Assembly (NCBI RefSeq): GCF_000424585.1
Contig: NZ_AUKE01000006.1
Span: 177,784-241,783 of the forward strand
DNA length: 64,000 nucleotides
Reading direction: 5' to 3'
Origin: Butyrivibrio sp. MC2013
GTDB lineage: Bacteria; Bacillota; Clostridia; Lachnospirales; Lachnospiraceae
Of this stretch, positions 1-8,787 are shown one piece after another (within the stretch, counting starts at the first letter, position 1; each line of letters opens with the position of its first letter). The notes under the pieces were generated by a model that had not been told where the DNA came from, did no database searches, and worked only from the letters and a program-made list of their open reading frames with translations. The position numbers and the translations under genes were made by a program.

Positions 1-1125
1 GCATGCATAGAAGATGACCATGACCCTGTCTGTAAAGAGAGCGGTCAGCCTGATAGCGATCATATATGGCAGATAGCAGGCAGGAGAATAAATGGCTGTA
101 TTTTGGAAATAAACCTCTGCCACATTATCAAAATCTATCCTGGCTCCGGGATCTGCAAACTGAGTGACCGCAAAAGGAAGCACTCCTCCCGAATTAGGAG
201 GATTGTCAAAGACAGCAGAGAATATCTGCCCATAGGAAGCCTGATATGCCCTGTAGAAATGGCTGGCTTCGTCTGCTGCAGCACCTGCAGGCACTGCAAT
301 GATAAAGGCTATGCCCAGACTGATAAATATAAATGCCCTTATAAAGCCTCTGTATGAAGCAGCAAAGGTATCCAGCATTGCTGCGATAAAATATGCAGCG
401 ATCAGAAAAGCTCCAAGATAAAGAGCACCTGATGATTCTATATTATGATCTGTAAGATACTGTACATAAGCCAGAAGCAGTATAAAGAATACTGCCAGCA
501 TGGATATCTGCCTGGTAAATACAGGTCCTTCTTTGCCTCTGATAAGGAGCCAAATCACAACTGCTCCAAGAAGGACTATTAGGATTTTCTCAAGACCAAT
601 GACGAGAGGTAGCTGATCCGCATAGGGCTCTACTCCCTCATAATGCAGGCTCACTGCAGGCTCCGCAGTGTCCCTCAGGCAATAAATGCCCAGCATAGCG
701 TCAGGCTCTGTGATATTCTCGGGAGCTATGATCAGCTGATAGGACGCTCCCTTTGTCAGAGCTGTATCCACAGGGATCTCATAGATATTATGAGCTTTCT
801 CTCCCTTCTTTACAGGGATATGCTCATCCAGGATGATCTCTCCATTTGTATCAAAGATATATGCCCTGAAGGAAGCATTATCCCCCAGCTCATTTCTGAT
901 GATCAGACGCAGGTGTATGGACTTCGTTTCCTCACGGACAGGACTGATCACTCGGCTGGCATAGTCACCTTCTTCCATGTAGTAATAGCTATATGCATCA
1001 TCCTCCATGAGAAGCCGGTTGTCCTTATCGACATATGCCGTCTTCCAGACACCTGTTACTATCAAAAGTGCTGCTATGGCTACCAATACTACAGCTATTA
1101 TGCGTCCTATACCTATTTTCTTCAT
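1..1125 (-). CDS. DUF2142-type polytopic membrane protein (3' end outside window)
   Basis: This reading frame starts at an ATG preceded by a GGGGGG ribosome binding site and runs without a stop off the left edge, giving 375 codons. The product begins with a membrane anchor at about residues 8-27. A soluble extracytoplasmic segment follows to about residue 180, then many membrane helices. Near residue 283 it carries ADEASHFYRAYQ, which resembles the conserved PDE-x-xHFYRAYQ signature of DUF2142 proteins. That family occurs in O-antigen, teichoic-acid and capsule clusters and is thought to be a membrane glycosyltransferase or polymer-assembly component; the exact reaction is unknown. It is the last gene seen of the minus-strand surface-glycan cluster, 91 bp after the GtrII-like gene. 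The family call rests on the motif and topology only. Confidence 0.7.
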   Translation of the reverse strand, partial: MKKIGIGRIIAVVLVAIAALLIVTGVWKTAYVDKDNRLLMEDDAYSYYYMEEGDYASRVISPVREETKSIHLRLIIRNELGDNASFRAYIFDTNGEIILDEHIPVKKGEKAHNIYEIPVDTALTKGASYQLIIAPENITEPDAMLGIYCLRDTAEPAVSLHYEGVEPYADQLPLVIGLEKILIVLLGAVVIWLLIRGKEGPVFTRQISMLAVFFILLLAYVQYLTDHNIESSGALYLGAFLIAAYFIAAMLDTFAASYRGFIRAFIFISLGIAFIIAVPAGAAADEASHFYRAYQASYGQIFSAVFDNPPNSGGVLPFAVTQFADPGARIDFDNVAEVYFQNTAIYSPACYLPYMIAIRLTALFTDRVMVIFYAC

Positions 1126-1216
1126 GGTCCCCCCGTAATATATAAGTCCCCTGTTTTACATATCTCCCATTTATATAGATCATTCATTCGCCGGATTCAC
1201 CCAGCAGATATCTGCC

Positions 1217-2818
1217 TTAGTCACCTACCTTGATGACCCAGATGTCGTCTATCTTGCCCACGCAGTTGGCTCCGGGATAAATGTCCAGTGCCTTAAAGCT
1301 CTCACTAGCCTTGATAGCCTCTGTCTCATCCTTGGTCACTGTATTGCCTCCCGATGTCACTCCCAGATATATCCTGAGGAAGTTGGTCCTGACGCCTTCT
1401 GTCATCAGGCCCTTCTCATCAGTGACGCCATCCACGCTTACCATGCGGTAATAGTCCATACCATCAAAATCGATCCCCTTTAGATCCTCGGGTATGGAGC
1501 CTGCCACAACTACGCGTTCTCCCAGCGTGTAGCCGGCCTCCTCCAGTCTCACCACCAGCCTGTCATAATATGCATACACTCTCTCATAGGCTATATGCAT
1601 ACGAAAATAGCTCTCATTATCAATCTTGTAGCTACACAAACTGACTACTGTCATCACTATTGCAACAGCTGCTGCAAGTATCCTGGTCATCTTGTCACCT
1701 GCTACAGATGATAGCTGCTCAATAAGTGCAAGGAGCATCACATATACCAGCACATAGCTGTAAGTCATGACTGTGGAAGCATCCTCCACTGTATATGCCA
1801 TGACATAGAAGAGGCCAAGTGCCAGAGGAAGTATAGCCACAGACAGGATATTGAGAAGCATATGACCTTTGCATTTTCTGACGCAGATCAGATAGACCAC
1901 TATGAGAAGCAGTATCACTGCTATATTTGCTATATGATAGAGGCTGCTCATAAAGGGCAGGGGCCTGGTAACAAAATACTGCAATATCCTGTGATATGCC
2001 CTTGCTACCACGATAGGTATCTGGCTAAGAGGCAGCTCTCCCATCTTGTCAGAGCCTCTGTAGTCTTCCAGCTCCCAGCCTGAGAGCTTTACCAGAATCA
2101 GATATGATAACACGCCCAGTCCCAGAGCCAAAAGATGCCTGACTCCTATTATGATATATCTGCCTGCAGGGCTAGTATGCTTTTCTTTATGTGCCTGGAA
2201 TTTAGAAGTTTCTGTCCCGGACAGATCTGAAAAGCTCCCAATACCAAAGAGAGAGTCCACTATCATGCTCATCAGCATAAGGCTGGCAGCAAATGCAAAG
2301 AATGCCTGGTAGATACCCATGGCAAAAAAGATAAGCACTGCGCCCATCAGCCATCCAAAGCGGTATTTCCTGCTAAAATACACTGCCAGTACTACAAGAA
2401 GCAGAGCCACTCCCGTATTGGCCGCCATGAACATATAAGTCATAAAGCTGGCCACAGAGGGAAATACCACCATCAGTATCCCCGTAAAGGCAGAAGCAGT
2501 AGCCGAACGGATACTAAGTATATTCACCACCAGGGCTGCACTGACTGCCAAAAGTATGATACAGAACATACCATGTACATATGGAGCACTGTACTCTGCA
2601 AAGAAATTGTGTACAGGAGTGACCAGCCACCTGCCCATGGTAGTACTGGTGCCGCCGCTGTTAAAGGCAGCGCAGTCATCCCAGTTAGGGTACTTATTGG
2701 TCAGCATATACAGGTGAGTCACTATGCCGCTTATGATCCCTGCCAAAAATGCAATCCATGCATTACGGGGAATCCTTTTAAAAATCATGGGTAACAGATC
2801 GTATTCTTTTGTTTTCAT
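1217..2818 (-). CDS. GtrII-like polytopic glucosyltransferase
   Basis: A 533-residue protein with about ten to twelve membrane helices and a soluble C-terminal domain of about 120 residues. Near the N-terminus it has NWDDCAAF followed by GRWLVTPV, matching the acidic loop and GRW motif of the Glucos_trans_II (GtrII) family. Such enzymes take glucose from a polyprenyl-phosphate carrier and add it to a surface polymer outside the membrane. Its start overlaps the stop of the flippase gene by 4 bp (ATGA), so the two are translationally coupled. A GtrB-like enzyme two genes upstream would supply the lipid-linked donor. The sugar and the polymer cannot be told from sequence. Confidence 0.75.
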   Translation of the reverse strand: MKTKEYDLLPMIFKRIPRNAWIAFLAGIISGIVTHLYMLTNKYPNWDDCAAFNSGGTSTTMGRWLVTPVHNFFAEYSAPYVHGMFCIILLAVSAALVVNILSIRSATASAFTGILMVVFPSVASFMTYMFMAANTGVALLLVVLAVYFSRKYRFGWLMGAVLIFFAMGIYQAFFAFAASLMLMSMIVDSLFGIGSFSDLSGTETSKFQAHKEKHTSPAGRYIIIGVRHLLALGLGVLSYLILVKLSGWELEDYRGSDKMGELPLSQIPIVVARAYHRILQYFVTRPLPFMSSLYHIANIAVILLLIVVYLICVRKCKGHMLLNILSVAILPLALGLFYVMAYTVEDASTVMTYSYVLVYVMLLALIEQLSSVAGDKMTRILAAAVAIVMTVVSLCSYKIDNESYFRMHIAYERVYAYYDRLVVRLEEAGYTLGERVVVAGSIPEDLKGIDFDGMDYYRMVSVDGVTDEKGLMTEGVRTNFLRIYLGVTSGGNTVTKDETEAIKASESFKALDIYPGANCVGKIDDIWVIKVGD

Positions 2819-4080
2819 AAATGCCTCTTAATAAATATGTTCAAAACTATAGCTCCCATGAGCATAAGAGCCAGGAGAAGGTTGCATACAAGATACTGAT
2901 ACACAGCACCGTCAAGGCCAAGTGCAGGGACCAGAATGCCGCCTGATAATACGCATATAATAGCAGCCAAGCCATATGATACAGCAATGGCCGTAGTCTT
3001 TGTCATGGAAGTGAGTACAGCGCTCCCAAAGCTGGCCAGGGCATAAAATGAACCGCCCATAAGCAGCAGGATAAACTCTCTTCTATAAGGACCAAGGTCT
3101 GTATGATAAAAAACAGAGAGCACCGGTATCCCTATAAGGCTTCCTGCCAGTACGATCACAACTCCCATGGCTATGACCATTAGGACAAGCCTGAACACGA
3201 GAGAGCCAAAGGCCCTTCGGTCATCTATGTACAAGCCCGCAAGCCTGCCAAGAACCGGCCTGTAGACTGAATTCGCCAGTATCAGTATCACAAAGGAAGG
3301 CATGATCAGATATCCGAATATGGCCTGGGATGCATCGTCCATATATAGGTCTATGCTGTATTTGGGAGCATTGCCCACATAATTGCCCACGACTCCCGCC
3401 AGGGCAAGAGGAGCACATGCTATGAGTATCCCCCTGATGCCTGATAGGCCCGGCATGGATATCTTCTCTCCCATAAAGGGATAGGTCAGTCCCAGGAAGA
3501 TGGCCGTTGCCAGATAACTGAATATGGTCACAACAAGGAGTATTGTAACAAGTCTCATGCCAGTGAAGGTCAGAATGCAGAATAATGCTGTAGAAAGAGA
3601 CAGACGCAGGGCATATATACCTGCAGCCAGTGTGAGATAGCCCTTTTTCTGGTACATACCAAAAAAGACATCCTCCAGCATGCTGTCATTCTTCCACAGA
3701 CAGATAAGGATTATAGCCACCATCTTGTACGGGCCGTAATCCCCGCTCCTGAATATTAGGTAAAGGGCCAAAAGGAGAAAGCTTACTGCCATGGTCAGGA
3801 GCCTTGTATGAAAGTAATCATTAAAGCTATATCTGTCTTTGCTGTCACTGACCTGGTAATTTCTCACGCCGTACATGGTCATGACGCCGATTATGGTAGA
3901 GAGTGCATAACCTATAGAGAATATCCCTGCATCCGTCCCTGACATGGAAGCAGATATGAAGATCAGAATAAGCGCAGACTGAGCAGCACTGATGCCCTCA
4001 GCAATGAGATTGGTCATAAAATCCCTGCGCAGGCTATGTTTCTTTACTATTCGCCCCAGCAGGGCAGTATTTCCACTCAT
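2815..4080 (-). CDS. Wzx-like polysaccharide flippase (MOP/PST superfamily)
   Basis: A 421-residue, almost entirely hydrophobic protein with about twelve membrane helices and the topology of oligosaccharide flippases. These move polyprenyl-linked sugars from the cytoplasmic to the outer face of the membrane. It starts directly after the stop of the GtrB-like gene and overlaps the GtrII-like gene by 4 bp, so it belongs to the same transcription unit. In classical gtr systems a small GtrA protein does the flipping; here a full-length flippase occupies that place. The call rests on hydropathy, length and context rather than a catalytic motif. Confidence 0.75.
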   Translation of the reverse strand: MSGNTALLGRIVKKHSLRRDFMTNLIAEGISAAQSALILIFISASMSGTDAGIFSIGYALSTIIGVMTMYGVRNYQVSDSKDRYSFNDYFHTRLLTMAVSFLLLALYLIFRSGDYGPYKMVAIILICLWKNDSMLEDVFFGMYQKKGYLTLAAGIYALRLSLSTALFCILTFTGMRLVTILLVVTIFSYLATAIFLGLTYPFMGEKISMPGLSGIRGILIACAPLALAGVVGNYVGNAPKYSIDLYMDDASQAIFGYLIMPSFVILILANSVYRPVLGRLAGLYIDDRRAFGSLVFRLVLMVIAMGVVIVLAGSLIGIPVLSVFYHTDLGPYRREFILLLMGGSFYALASFGSAVLTSMTKTTAIAVSYGLAAIICVLSGGILVPALGLDGAVYQYLVCNLLLALMLMGAIVLNIFIKRHL

Positions 4081-5022
4081 TTATCTGTCTTCCTCAAATC
4101 CTTTTTTCTCCCTGACTATATACTGGGGCTTCTTGCTGGTACACATATACTGCCTGCCGATATACTCTCCAACTTCGCCTATGCAAAAGAGTATGATGCC
4201 ACCAATAAAGGCGATAAAGGCTATAGTGGAGCTGTAGCCCGCTTGTATAGCGGGATTGAGGATCTTTCTGATGATAGTCACTATTGCAAAGAGTATGCCA
4301 AGTGCCGCAAATATAAATCCGCTGGCTGTGGCAAATCTAAGAGGCAATATGGAAAAAGAGGTAAAGCCGTTAAACCATAGTCCCAAAAGCTTTTTAAGAG
4401 TATAGCCGCTGGATCCTGCTGCCCTCTTTCTCTGCTCTGCAGGGAGATTTACAGCATTGTGTGTGATACGGAATATCAGCCCTGAAATATATGGATAAGG
4501 ACCATCGTATCTGACCATATTCTCAGCCACATAAGCCCTCATGCAAAAGAAGCTGGCTGTCTCCACACCCTTGGGCTTTTCTGTGAGTATCCTGGCCATA
4601 TGGGCATTGATCCTGGAGGTAAAATTCCTAAAGCCGTTTTGCTGTACCTTATTGTACTTGGCAAATACAACATCTGCTCCGTCATCTATAGCCCTGATAA
4701 AATTAGGGATTTCTTCAACAGGAGCCTGCCCGTCATCATCCATGCAAAAGACGTAATCTCCGCTTATCTCCTTAAGACCTGCCAGTATAGCAGATGCCTG
4801 GCCAAAGTTTTTGGAAAAGCCTATAGCTTTTACCTTGGGATCTTCAGCTGCAAGGTTGCTGATAGTCTGCCAGGTGCCATCTCCGGAACCGTCATCTACC
4901 AGGATGACCTCATGATCCATTTCAAGGCTGCTCTCTGATACTACTTTAGATATTTCATTTACTACATTACCTATGGTATCTACGCATTTATAACAGGGTA
5001 TTACAAATGATATCTTCTTCAT
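4081..5022 (-). CDS. GtrB-like polyprenyl-phosphate glycosyltransferase (GT2)
   Basis: A 313-residue family 2 glycosyltransferase. The N-terminal GT-A domain shows SFVIPCYKC, ILVDDGSGDGTW and GDYVFCMDDDGQ, the last carrying the DDD metal and nucleotide-sugar binding motif. Two membrane helices near residues 230-290 are typical of DPM1/GtrB enzymes, which transfer a sugar from UDP- or GDP-sugar to undecaprenyl phosphate on the cytoplasmic face. It abuts the flippase gene with no gap and is two genes upstream of the GtrII-like enzyme, giving a three-step donor, flip and transfer set. No strong ribosome binding site is visible before the ATG. The transferred sugar is unknown. Confidence 0.85.
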   Translation of the reverse strand: MKKISFVIPCYKCVDTIGNVVNEISKVVSESSLEMDHEVILVDDGSGDGTWQTISNLAAEDPKVKAIGFSKNFGQASAILAGLKEISGDYVFCMDDDGQAPVEEIPNFIRAIDDGADVVFAKYNKVQQNGFRNFTSRINAHMARILTEKPKGVETASFFCMRAYVAENMVRYDGPYPYISGLIFRITHNAVNLPAEQRKRAAGSSGYTLKKLLGLWFNGFTSFSILPLRFATASGFIFAALGILFAIVTIIRKILNPAIQAGYSSTIAFIAFIGGIILFCIGEVGEYIGRQYMCTSKKPQYIVREKKGFEEDR

Positions 5023-5120
5023 AATCTATGTCTATCTACTTTCTGTATATTATTAATACTGCCAGCTAAATGCTTACAGCTTATGAGCTACGCTTGCAAA
5101 CAGTAATGTCACCCCAGGAA

Positions 5121-5186
5121 AAAATCATCTCTCCTGTATGTACGACCTAGGCGAAAATCATCTCTCCAATATGTACGACCTGGGAG
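5121..5186. repeat. 33-bp tandem duplication covering the 3' end of the acetyltransferase gene
   Basis: Two adjacent 33-bp units, 5121-5153 and 5154-5186, match at 29 of 33 positions. The upstream unit (in gene direction) encodes the last residues of the acetyltransferase (PRSYILER and stop). The second unit lies after the stop codon and would encode PRSYIQER and another stop in the same frame. The duplication therefore keeps the reading frame and copies the stop codon as well. Confidence 0.85.
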
Positions 5187-5826
5187 GTACTATAGTCTGA
5201 CCCGACTCTGTATCATGCCTGACATATGCAGCTGCTCCCACAAAGGTCCTGTCAGCCACTGTTATCCTGTTCTTTAGCACGCTTCCGGCTCCGATATAGC
5301 AATGGTCACCTATGGAAGCATAACCGCAAAAGGTGGCATTGGGTGCAATATTGCTAAAACTACCAATGTGATTATTGTGAGGAAATACCGCCCCCGGCCA
5401 TACTATATTGCAATCTCCGATATGGCTGTCATAGCCTATGGAAACATTCTGCATGATGATATTGCCATGTCCTATCTCTTCGAGATAATCTGTATCACAG
5501 TCAATTATATTGGGAAATTCATAGCCCATTTCCAAAAGATGACTAAACTTCTCCCTCCTGATATCAAACATAGGGCTTCCGATAAAGCCCAAAACAGCAC
5601 CGCATTCTCCCTGGGGACATATCTCTATCATCCTGGAAGTAGGTATAACCCTCTCTCCCATAAAGAGCGGTGCCTTGGGATCATAGTACTCGTCGTCCAC
5701 GCAAAACGCCCTGACTGCCCCATTATTCCTTTGGATCATCTGATATACTATAGCGGCAAAATCACCTGTACCGACTATTACAAGTTCTTTGCCATATGCA
5801 GAATCTTTAGCAAATCCTTTAGACAT
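5158..5826 (-). CDS. PglD-like sugar N-/O-acetyltransferase (left-handed beta-helix)
   Basis: A 222-residue acyltransferase. The N-terminal half is a Rossmann-like PglD domain (ELVIVGTGDFAAIVYQMI). The C-terminal half has hexapeptide repeats such as IGDHCYIGAGSVL that form a left-handed beta-helix; His in FPHNNHIG lies where PglD enzymes have their catalytic His. PglD enzymes acetylate UDP-4-amino sugars made by a DegT-type aminotransferase, and such an aminotransferase is the next gene upstream. The chosen ATG has GGGGAGAG just upstream; an ATG nine codons earlier is possible but lacks a good site. The 3' end has been tandemly duplicated. Confidence 0.8.
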   Translation of the reverse strand: MSKGFAKDSAYGKELVIVGTGDFAAIVYQMIQRNNGAVRAFCVDDEYYDPKAPLFMGERVIPTSRMIEICPQGECGAVLGFIGSPMFDIRREKFSHLLEMGYEFPNIIDCDTDYLEEIGHGNIIMQNVSIGYDSHIGDCNIVWPGAVFPHNNHIGSFSNIAPNATFCGYASIGDHCYIGAGSVLKNRITVADRTFVGAAAYVRHDTESGQTIVPPRSYILER

Positions 5827-5947
5827 TTTCTCTCCCCATAAAAGCCCATCCACTCCACTTTTGCATTATCTCATTCTTTAAGATAAATGTCATCTGCGAA
5901 GCTTGTCCAACCAGTTTCACATAAGAAAGCAGGGGACTGTATCTATC

Positions 5948-6913
5948 CTATATAAGCTCCCGTATGATTGAAATGATACTATGCATATCCTCTTCATCAT
6001 ATCTCTGGTCCACAGGAAGATTCAGAGTATATTTGGACAGGAAGTATTCATCCGTACCCTCATATGCCTTATCCAGGGTATCCTCCCACAGGGTAGGTAC
6101 AAATACTCCTTTGGACACAAGCTCTTTTTTTATATCCTTTCCGATATTTAGTGGATAAAGATAGGGAACGGCCTTATCATCCATTGTCAGCTTTAGGAGG
6201 TTATCGTTCCCAAAAGCCTCATCAAGGATGCGATAATTATTCCTTCGCGCATCCCTTATCCTCTCGTAATCAATTGCCTTTACCAGCTGCCTGGTGAGTG
6301 CAGATGCGGATAATCTGTCTGATGCTATTATCTCATCCACTTCTTTCTTGCGTTGATACCATGGACCTGTCCCGGAAGTCCTGCTTCCTATCAGGTAATC
6401 CGCTATATCCAGCCCCGGATGACAGGGAAGATCATAAGCCTCCAGCTTCCACCCCAGGACAAAAGCTCCATCGGGCACGCCAAAGAACTTCTTATAAGCA
6501 TAGAAGTTAAGTACATTATCCTTAAACACAGGCTCTTCATAAAAGGCCTGACAGTTATCTATAATAAGCTTCATCCCGCTGTCCTTATACTCATCAATGT
6601 TACGTCTGCACAGGCCGTAATAATTGACGATAAGAGCAGCATCCTCATCTCCTATTTCTGATACCGGCAGCTCTATAGTCAGGTCTTTTCTCACGTGATA
6701 ATAAGATACCTGAACACCGCTTCTCTCAATATATGCCTTGGTTGATGGACAAAAGAACCTTGGAAGAAACAGCCTCTTTATCCCAAGCTGCTGTATACAA
6801 TAATAAACTGCAGTCTTACCGCTATTGTAATACTGCTTCTGATCACTGCTATAATCATGGTATTCATTTCCCGTCAATTCTTCAAAGGGAAGAAATCCAC
6901 CAAATGTTTTCAT
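5948..6913 (-). CDS. DegT/DnrJ/EryC1-like PLP-dependent sugar aminotransferase, short form
   Basis: A 321-residue fold-type I PLP protein. SGKTAVYY at residues 31-38 fits the phosphate-binding loop, DNCQAF at 119-124 the ring-nitrogen Asp and stacking Gln region, and YKKFFGVPDGAF around residues 140-151 supplies the Schiff-base Lys. It is shorter than the usual 370-400 residues of the family. DegT enzymes aminate nucleotide-linked 4-keto sugars, and with the PglD-like gene next to it a 4-acetamido sugar for surface glycans is plausible. No 4,6-dehydratase is in the window. The start has CGGAGAAG upstream. Substrate is inferred from context only. Confidence 0.7.
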   Translation of the reverse strand: MKTFGGFLPFEELTGNEYHDYSSDQKQYYNSGKTAVYYCIQQLGIKRLFLPRFFCPSTKAYIERSGVQVSYYHVRKDLTIELPVSEIGDEDAALIVNYYGLCRRNIDEYKDSGMKLIIDNCQAFYEEPVFKDNVLNFYAYKKFFGVPDGAFVLGWKLEAYDLPCHPGLDIADYLIGSRTSGTGPWYQRKKEVDEIIASDRLSASALTRQLVKAIDYERIRDARRNNYRILDEAFGNDNLLKLTMDDKAVPYLYPLNIGKDIKKELVSKGVFVPTLWEDTLDKAYEGTDEYFLSKYTLNLPVDQRYDEEDMHSIISIIRELI

Positions 6914-7038
6914 AACTTCTCCGATTAACTAAATATGGTATATATGACATAAAATTATGAAATCAAAGTCCTTACAAATCAAACAATATGATTGTAGCAC
7001 AGATTGTGCAGTATCCAAAGACGCCACACAAAATAATA

Positions 7039-7077
7039 AGGTCTAACGAATTGATTCCTAGCCAATTCATTAGACCT
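7039..7077 (-). terminator. Rho-independent terminator after the 125-aa membrane-anchored protein
   Basis: A 15-bp stem (7039-7053 with 7063-7077, one G:T pair) has a 9-base loop. On the minus strand it is followed by a T-rich run (TTATTATTTT). It lies just after the stop codon at 7095. Confidence 0.75.
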
Positions 7078-7094
7078 GCTTTTAACACTATGAT

Positions 7095-7472
7095 CTATCG
7101 CTCTATACCATTAATGATCAAAGAATAACTACCATATCCGTTATAAAGAATACTCTTATAGTATTCAATCTTTTCCGAAGAAGGCTCCTCTGTGGTCTCT
7201 AGGCTTAAAACGACCTCATACTCATCATTTTCTTCATTATAATTTACATCTGCTTCAGCAAAAGAAACAAGTTCATCTGACTCAAACATCTCTTTCACAC
7301 TCTTTGCTGTATAGCTTGCAAATTGCTGCGTATGCTCTGTAGAATCATTGGCCGATTCTGAAATATTATAATTCTCAGCAACAAGACGACTCTTAAACAT
7401 ATAAACAGTAATTCCCAGAACAGCTAATAGCACTACAATACAGAGTATTCCATATCGTTTTTTAATTTTCAT
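7095..7472 (-). CDS. Small membrane-anchored protein of unknown function
   Basis: A 125-residue protein with a basic N-terminus and one hydrophobic helix at about residues 9-26, followed by about 100 mostly polar, acidic residues predicted to be outside. No lipobox and no family motif was recognised. A GGGGG ribosome binding site precedes the ATG and a strong terminator follows, so it appears to be expressed as a single gene or the end of a short unit. Base composition is more AT-rich than the genes on either side. The function is unknown. Confidence 0.6.
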   Translation of the reverse strand: MKIKKRYGILCIVVLLAVLGITVYMFKSRLVAENYNISESANDSTEHTQQFASYTAKSVKEMFESDELVSFAEADVNYNEENDEYEVVLSLETTEEPSSEKIEYYKSILYNGYGSYSLIINGIER

Positions 7473-7531
7473 AATACCCCCTGGTATATTAATAATATAC
7501 TATTAGTAGTATTATAACACACAATTGGTAT

Positions 7532-8662
7532 TTATCGGATAGAAAACACCATACTGAGAATCACTAAAGCTGCCAAGAATACTATGTTTATCACAGTAAA
7601 GACCAAAAGATATCTGCCTGTCTTGTCCTTATAAGCCTTACTATATGCCTTAAAGGAGATGAGGCTGGCCATGGATGCTATTAAACTACCCAGCCCGCCA
7701 ACATTTACTCCCACTAAAAGTGCCTTGTAATTCTCAGTAAATCCTGACAGCATCAGGGTAGCAGGCACGTTACTGATAAACTGGCTGGCCACTATGGAAA
7801 TAGCAAACTCCCTGCCAGATACAATGCTTTTTAAGAAGTCGCTCACAAAAGCAATCTTTCCCATATTGCCGGTAAAGATAAAGAATCCAACAAAGGTCAA
7901 AAGCAGGATATAATCTGCCTGCAAGAGGATCTTATAATCCATGCCTCCTACAATAACCAGGACTATGAGGGCCATGACTTGCCAGGGCACCACCCTTATA
8001 ACAGAAAGCAGCGCAATTAAAAACAAAAGCGCATATATAGCTATCTGAACAGGACTGCCAAAGCGGACTGTAAGTTCAGATCTACCCGCCCTGCTAAGAG
8101 CCCTAGTGCGTCCAGGGATCAGAAGCAGTGCTGCTGCAAGGAGAAGTGCGGATACGACACTGTATGGGAGCATGGTCATGATAAACTCAGCTATACCCAT
8201 ACCCGTTACTCCGTACAGATAGAGATTCTGGGGATTGCCAATGGGAGTAAGCATACTGCCCAGATTGGCTGCAACAGTCTGTAATACTACCACAGGGATC
8301 ATCATATCCTCTCTGCCGCAGTCTCTCAGTATCATAAGTGCAAAGGGGACAAATGTGATAAGAGCCACATCGTTGGTGATAAACATACTGCCTATAAAGC
8401 AGATAAAAACAAGCACCGCCGCCAGCTGCCCGCCGCTATGCACCTTACTCATCAGATAGCTTCCTATCTTCTCAAATACGCTATTTTCTTTAAAGCCCTG
8501 TATGATCACCATTAGGCCCCAGAGTATACCCAGCGACCTGAAATCTATATAATCCATATATGCACTGCCGGGCTTTACCCAAAAGGCAGAAATGACAGCC
8601 AGTATCCAGGCTATAAGGAGTACCTTGTCAGCCTTGATGATCTTTTTAATTATATTATTCAT
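7532..8662 (-). CDS. SLC13/ArsB-superfamily anion permease
   Basis: A 376-residue permease with about ten membrane helices. It contains TNDVALITFVPFA and TPIGNPQNLYLYG in the first half and SNVPATLMLSGF in the second, the paired inward loops typical of the ion-transporter superfamily (ArsB, CitM, SLC13, NhaD). These carry carboxylates, sulfate or arsenite, usually with Na+ or H+. No arsenic or citrate genes are adjacent, so the substrate cannot be assigned. It lies 59 bp upstream of the small membrane-anchored gene on the same strand. The ribosome binding site is weak (AAAAGATA). Confidence 0.8.
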   Translation of the reverse strand: MNNIIKKIIKADKVLLIAWILAVISAFWVKPGSAYMDYIDFRSLGILWGLMVIIQGFKENSVFEKIGSYLMSKVHSGGQLAAVLVFICFIGSMFITNDVALITFVPFALMILRDCGREDMMIPVVVLQTVAANLGSMLTPIGNPQNLYLYGVTGMGIAEFIMTMLPYSVVSALLLAAALLLIPGRTRALSRAGRSELTVRFGSPVQIAIYALLFLIALLSVIRVVPWQVMALIVLVIVGGMDYKILLQADYILLLTFVGFFIFTGNMGKIAFVSDFLKSIVSGREFAISIVASQFISNVPATLMLSGFTENYKALLVGVNVGGLGSLIASMASLISFKAYSKAYKDKTGRYLLVFTVINIVFLAALVILSMVFSIR

Positions 8663-8704
8663 TATCTTTTAAATCTTAATTTGCTTAATATTATGTTACT
8701 GCTG

Positions 8705-8735
8705 ATACTATCCTAAATTCATTCAAGGATAGTAT
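8705..8735 (-). terminator. Hairpin after the aldolase gene
   Basis: A perfect 10-bp stem (8705-8714 with 8726-8735, ATACTATCCT and its complement) has an 11-base loop and lies about 50 bp past the aldolase stop codon. The minus-strand side lacks a long T run, so termination would be weak or need Rho. Confidence 0.4.
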
Positions 8736-8787
8736 TTCGCATATATTGGAGTTATATATTCCAAATATATATCTACATATAGGTATC

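Noticed and set aside
643..1233. 196-residue plus-strand frame near the left edge
   Set aside because: Opposes the DUF2142 gene, which has a good ribosome binding site and a family motif.
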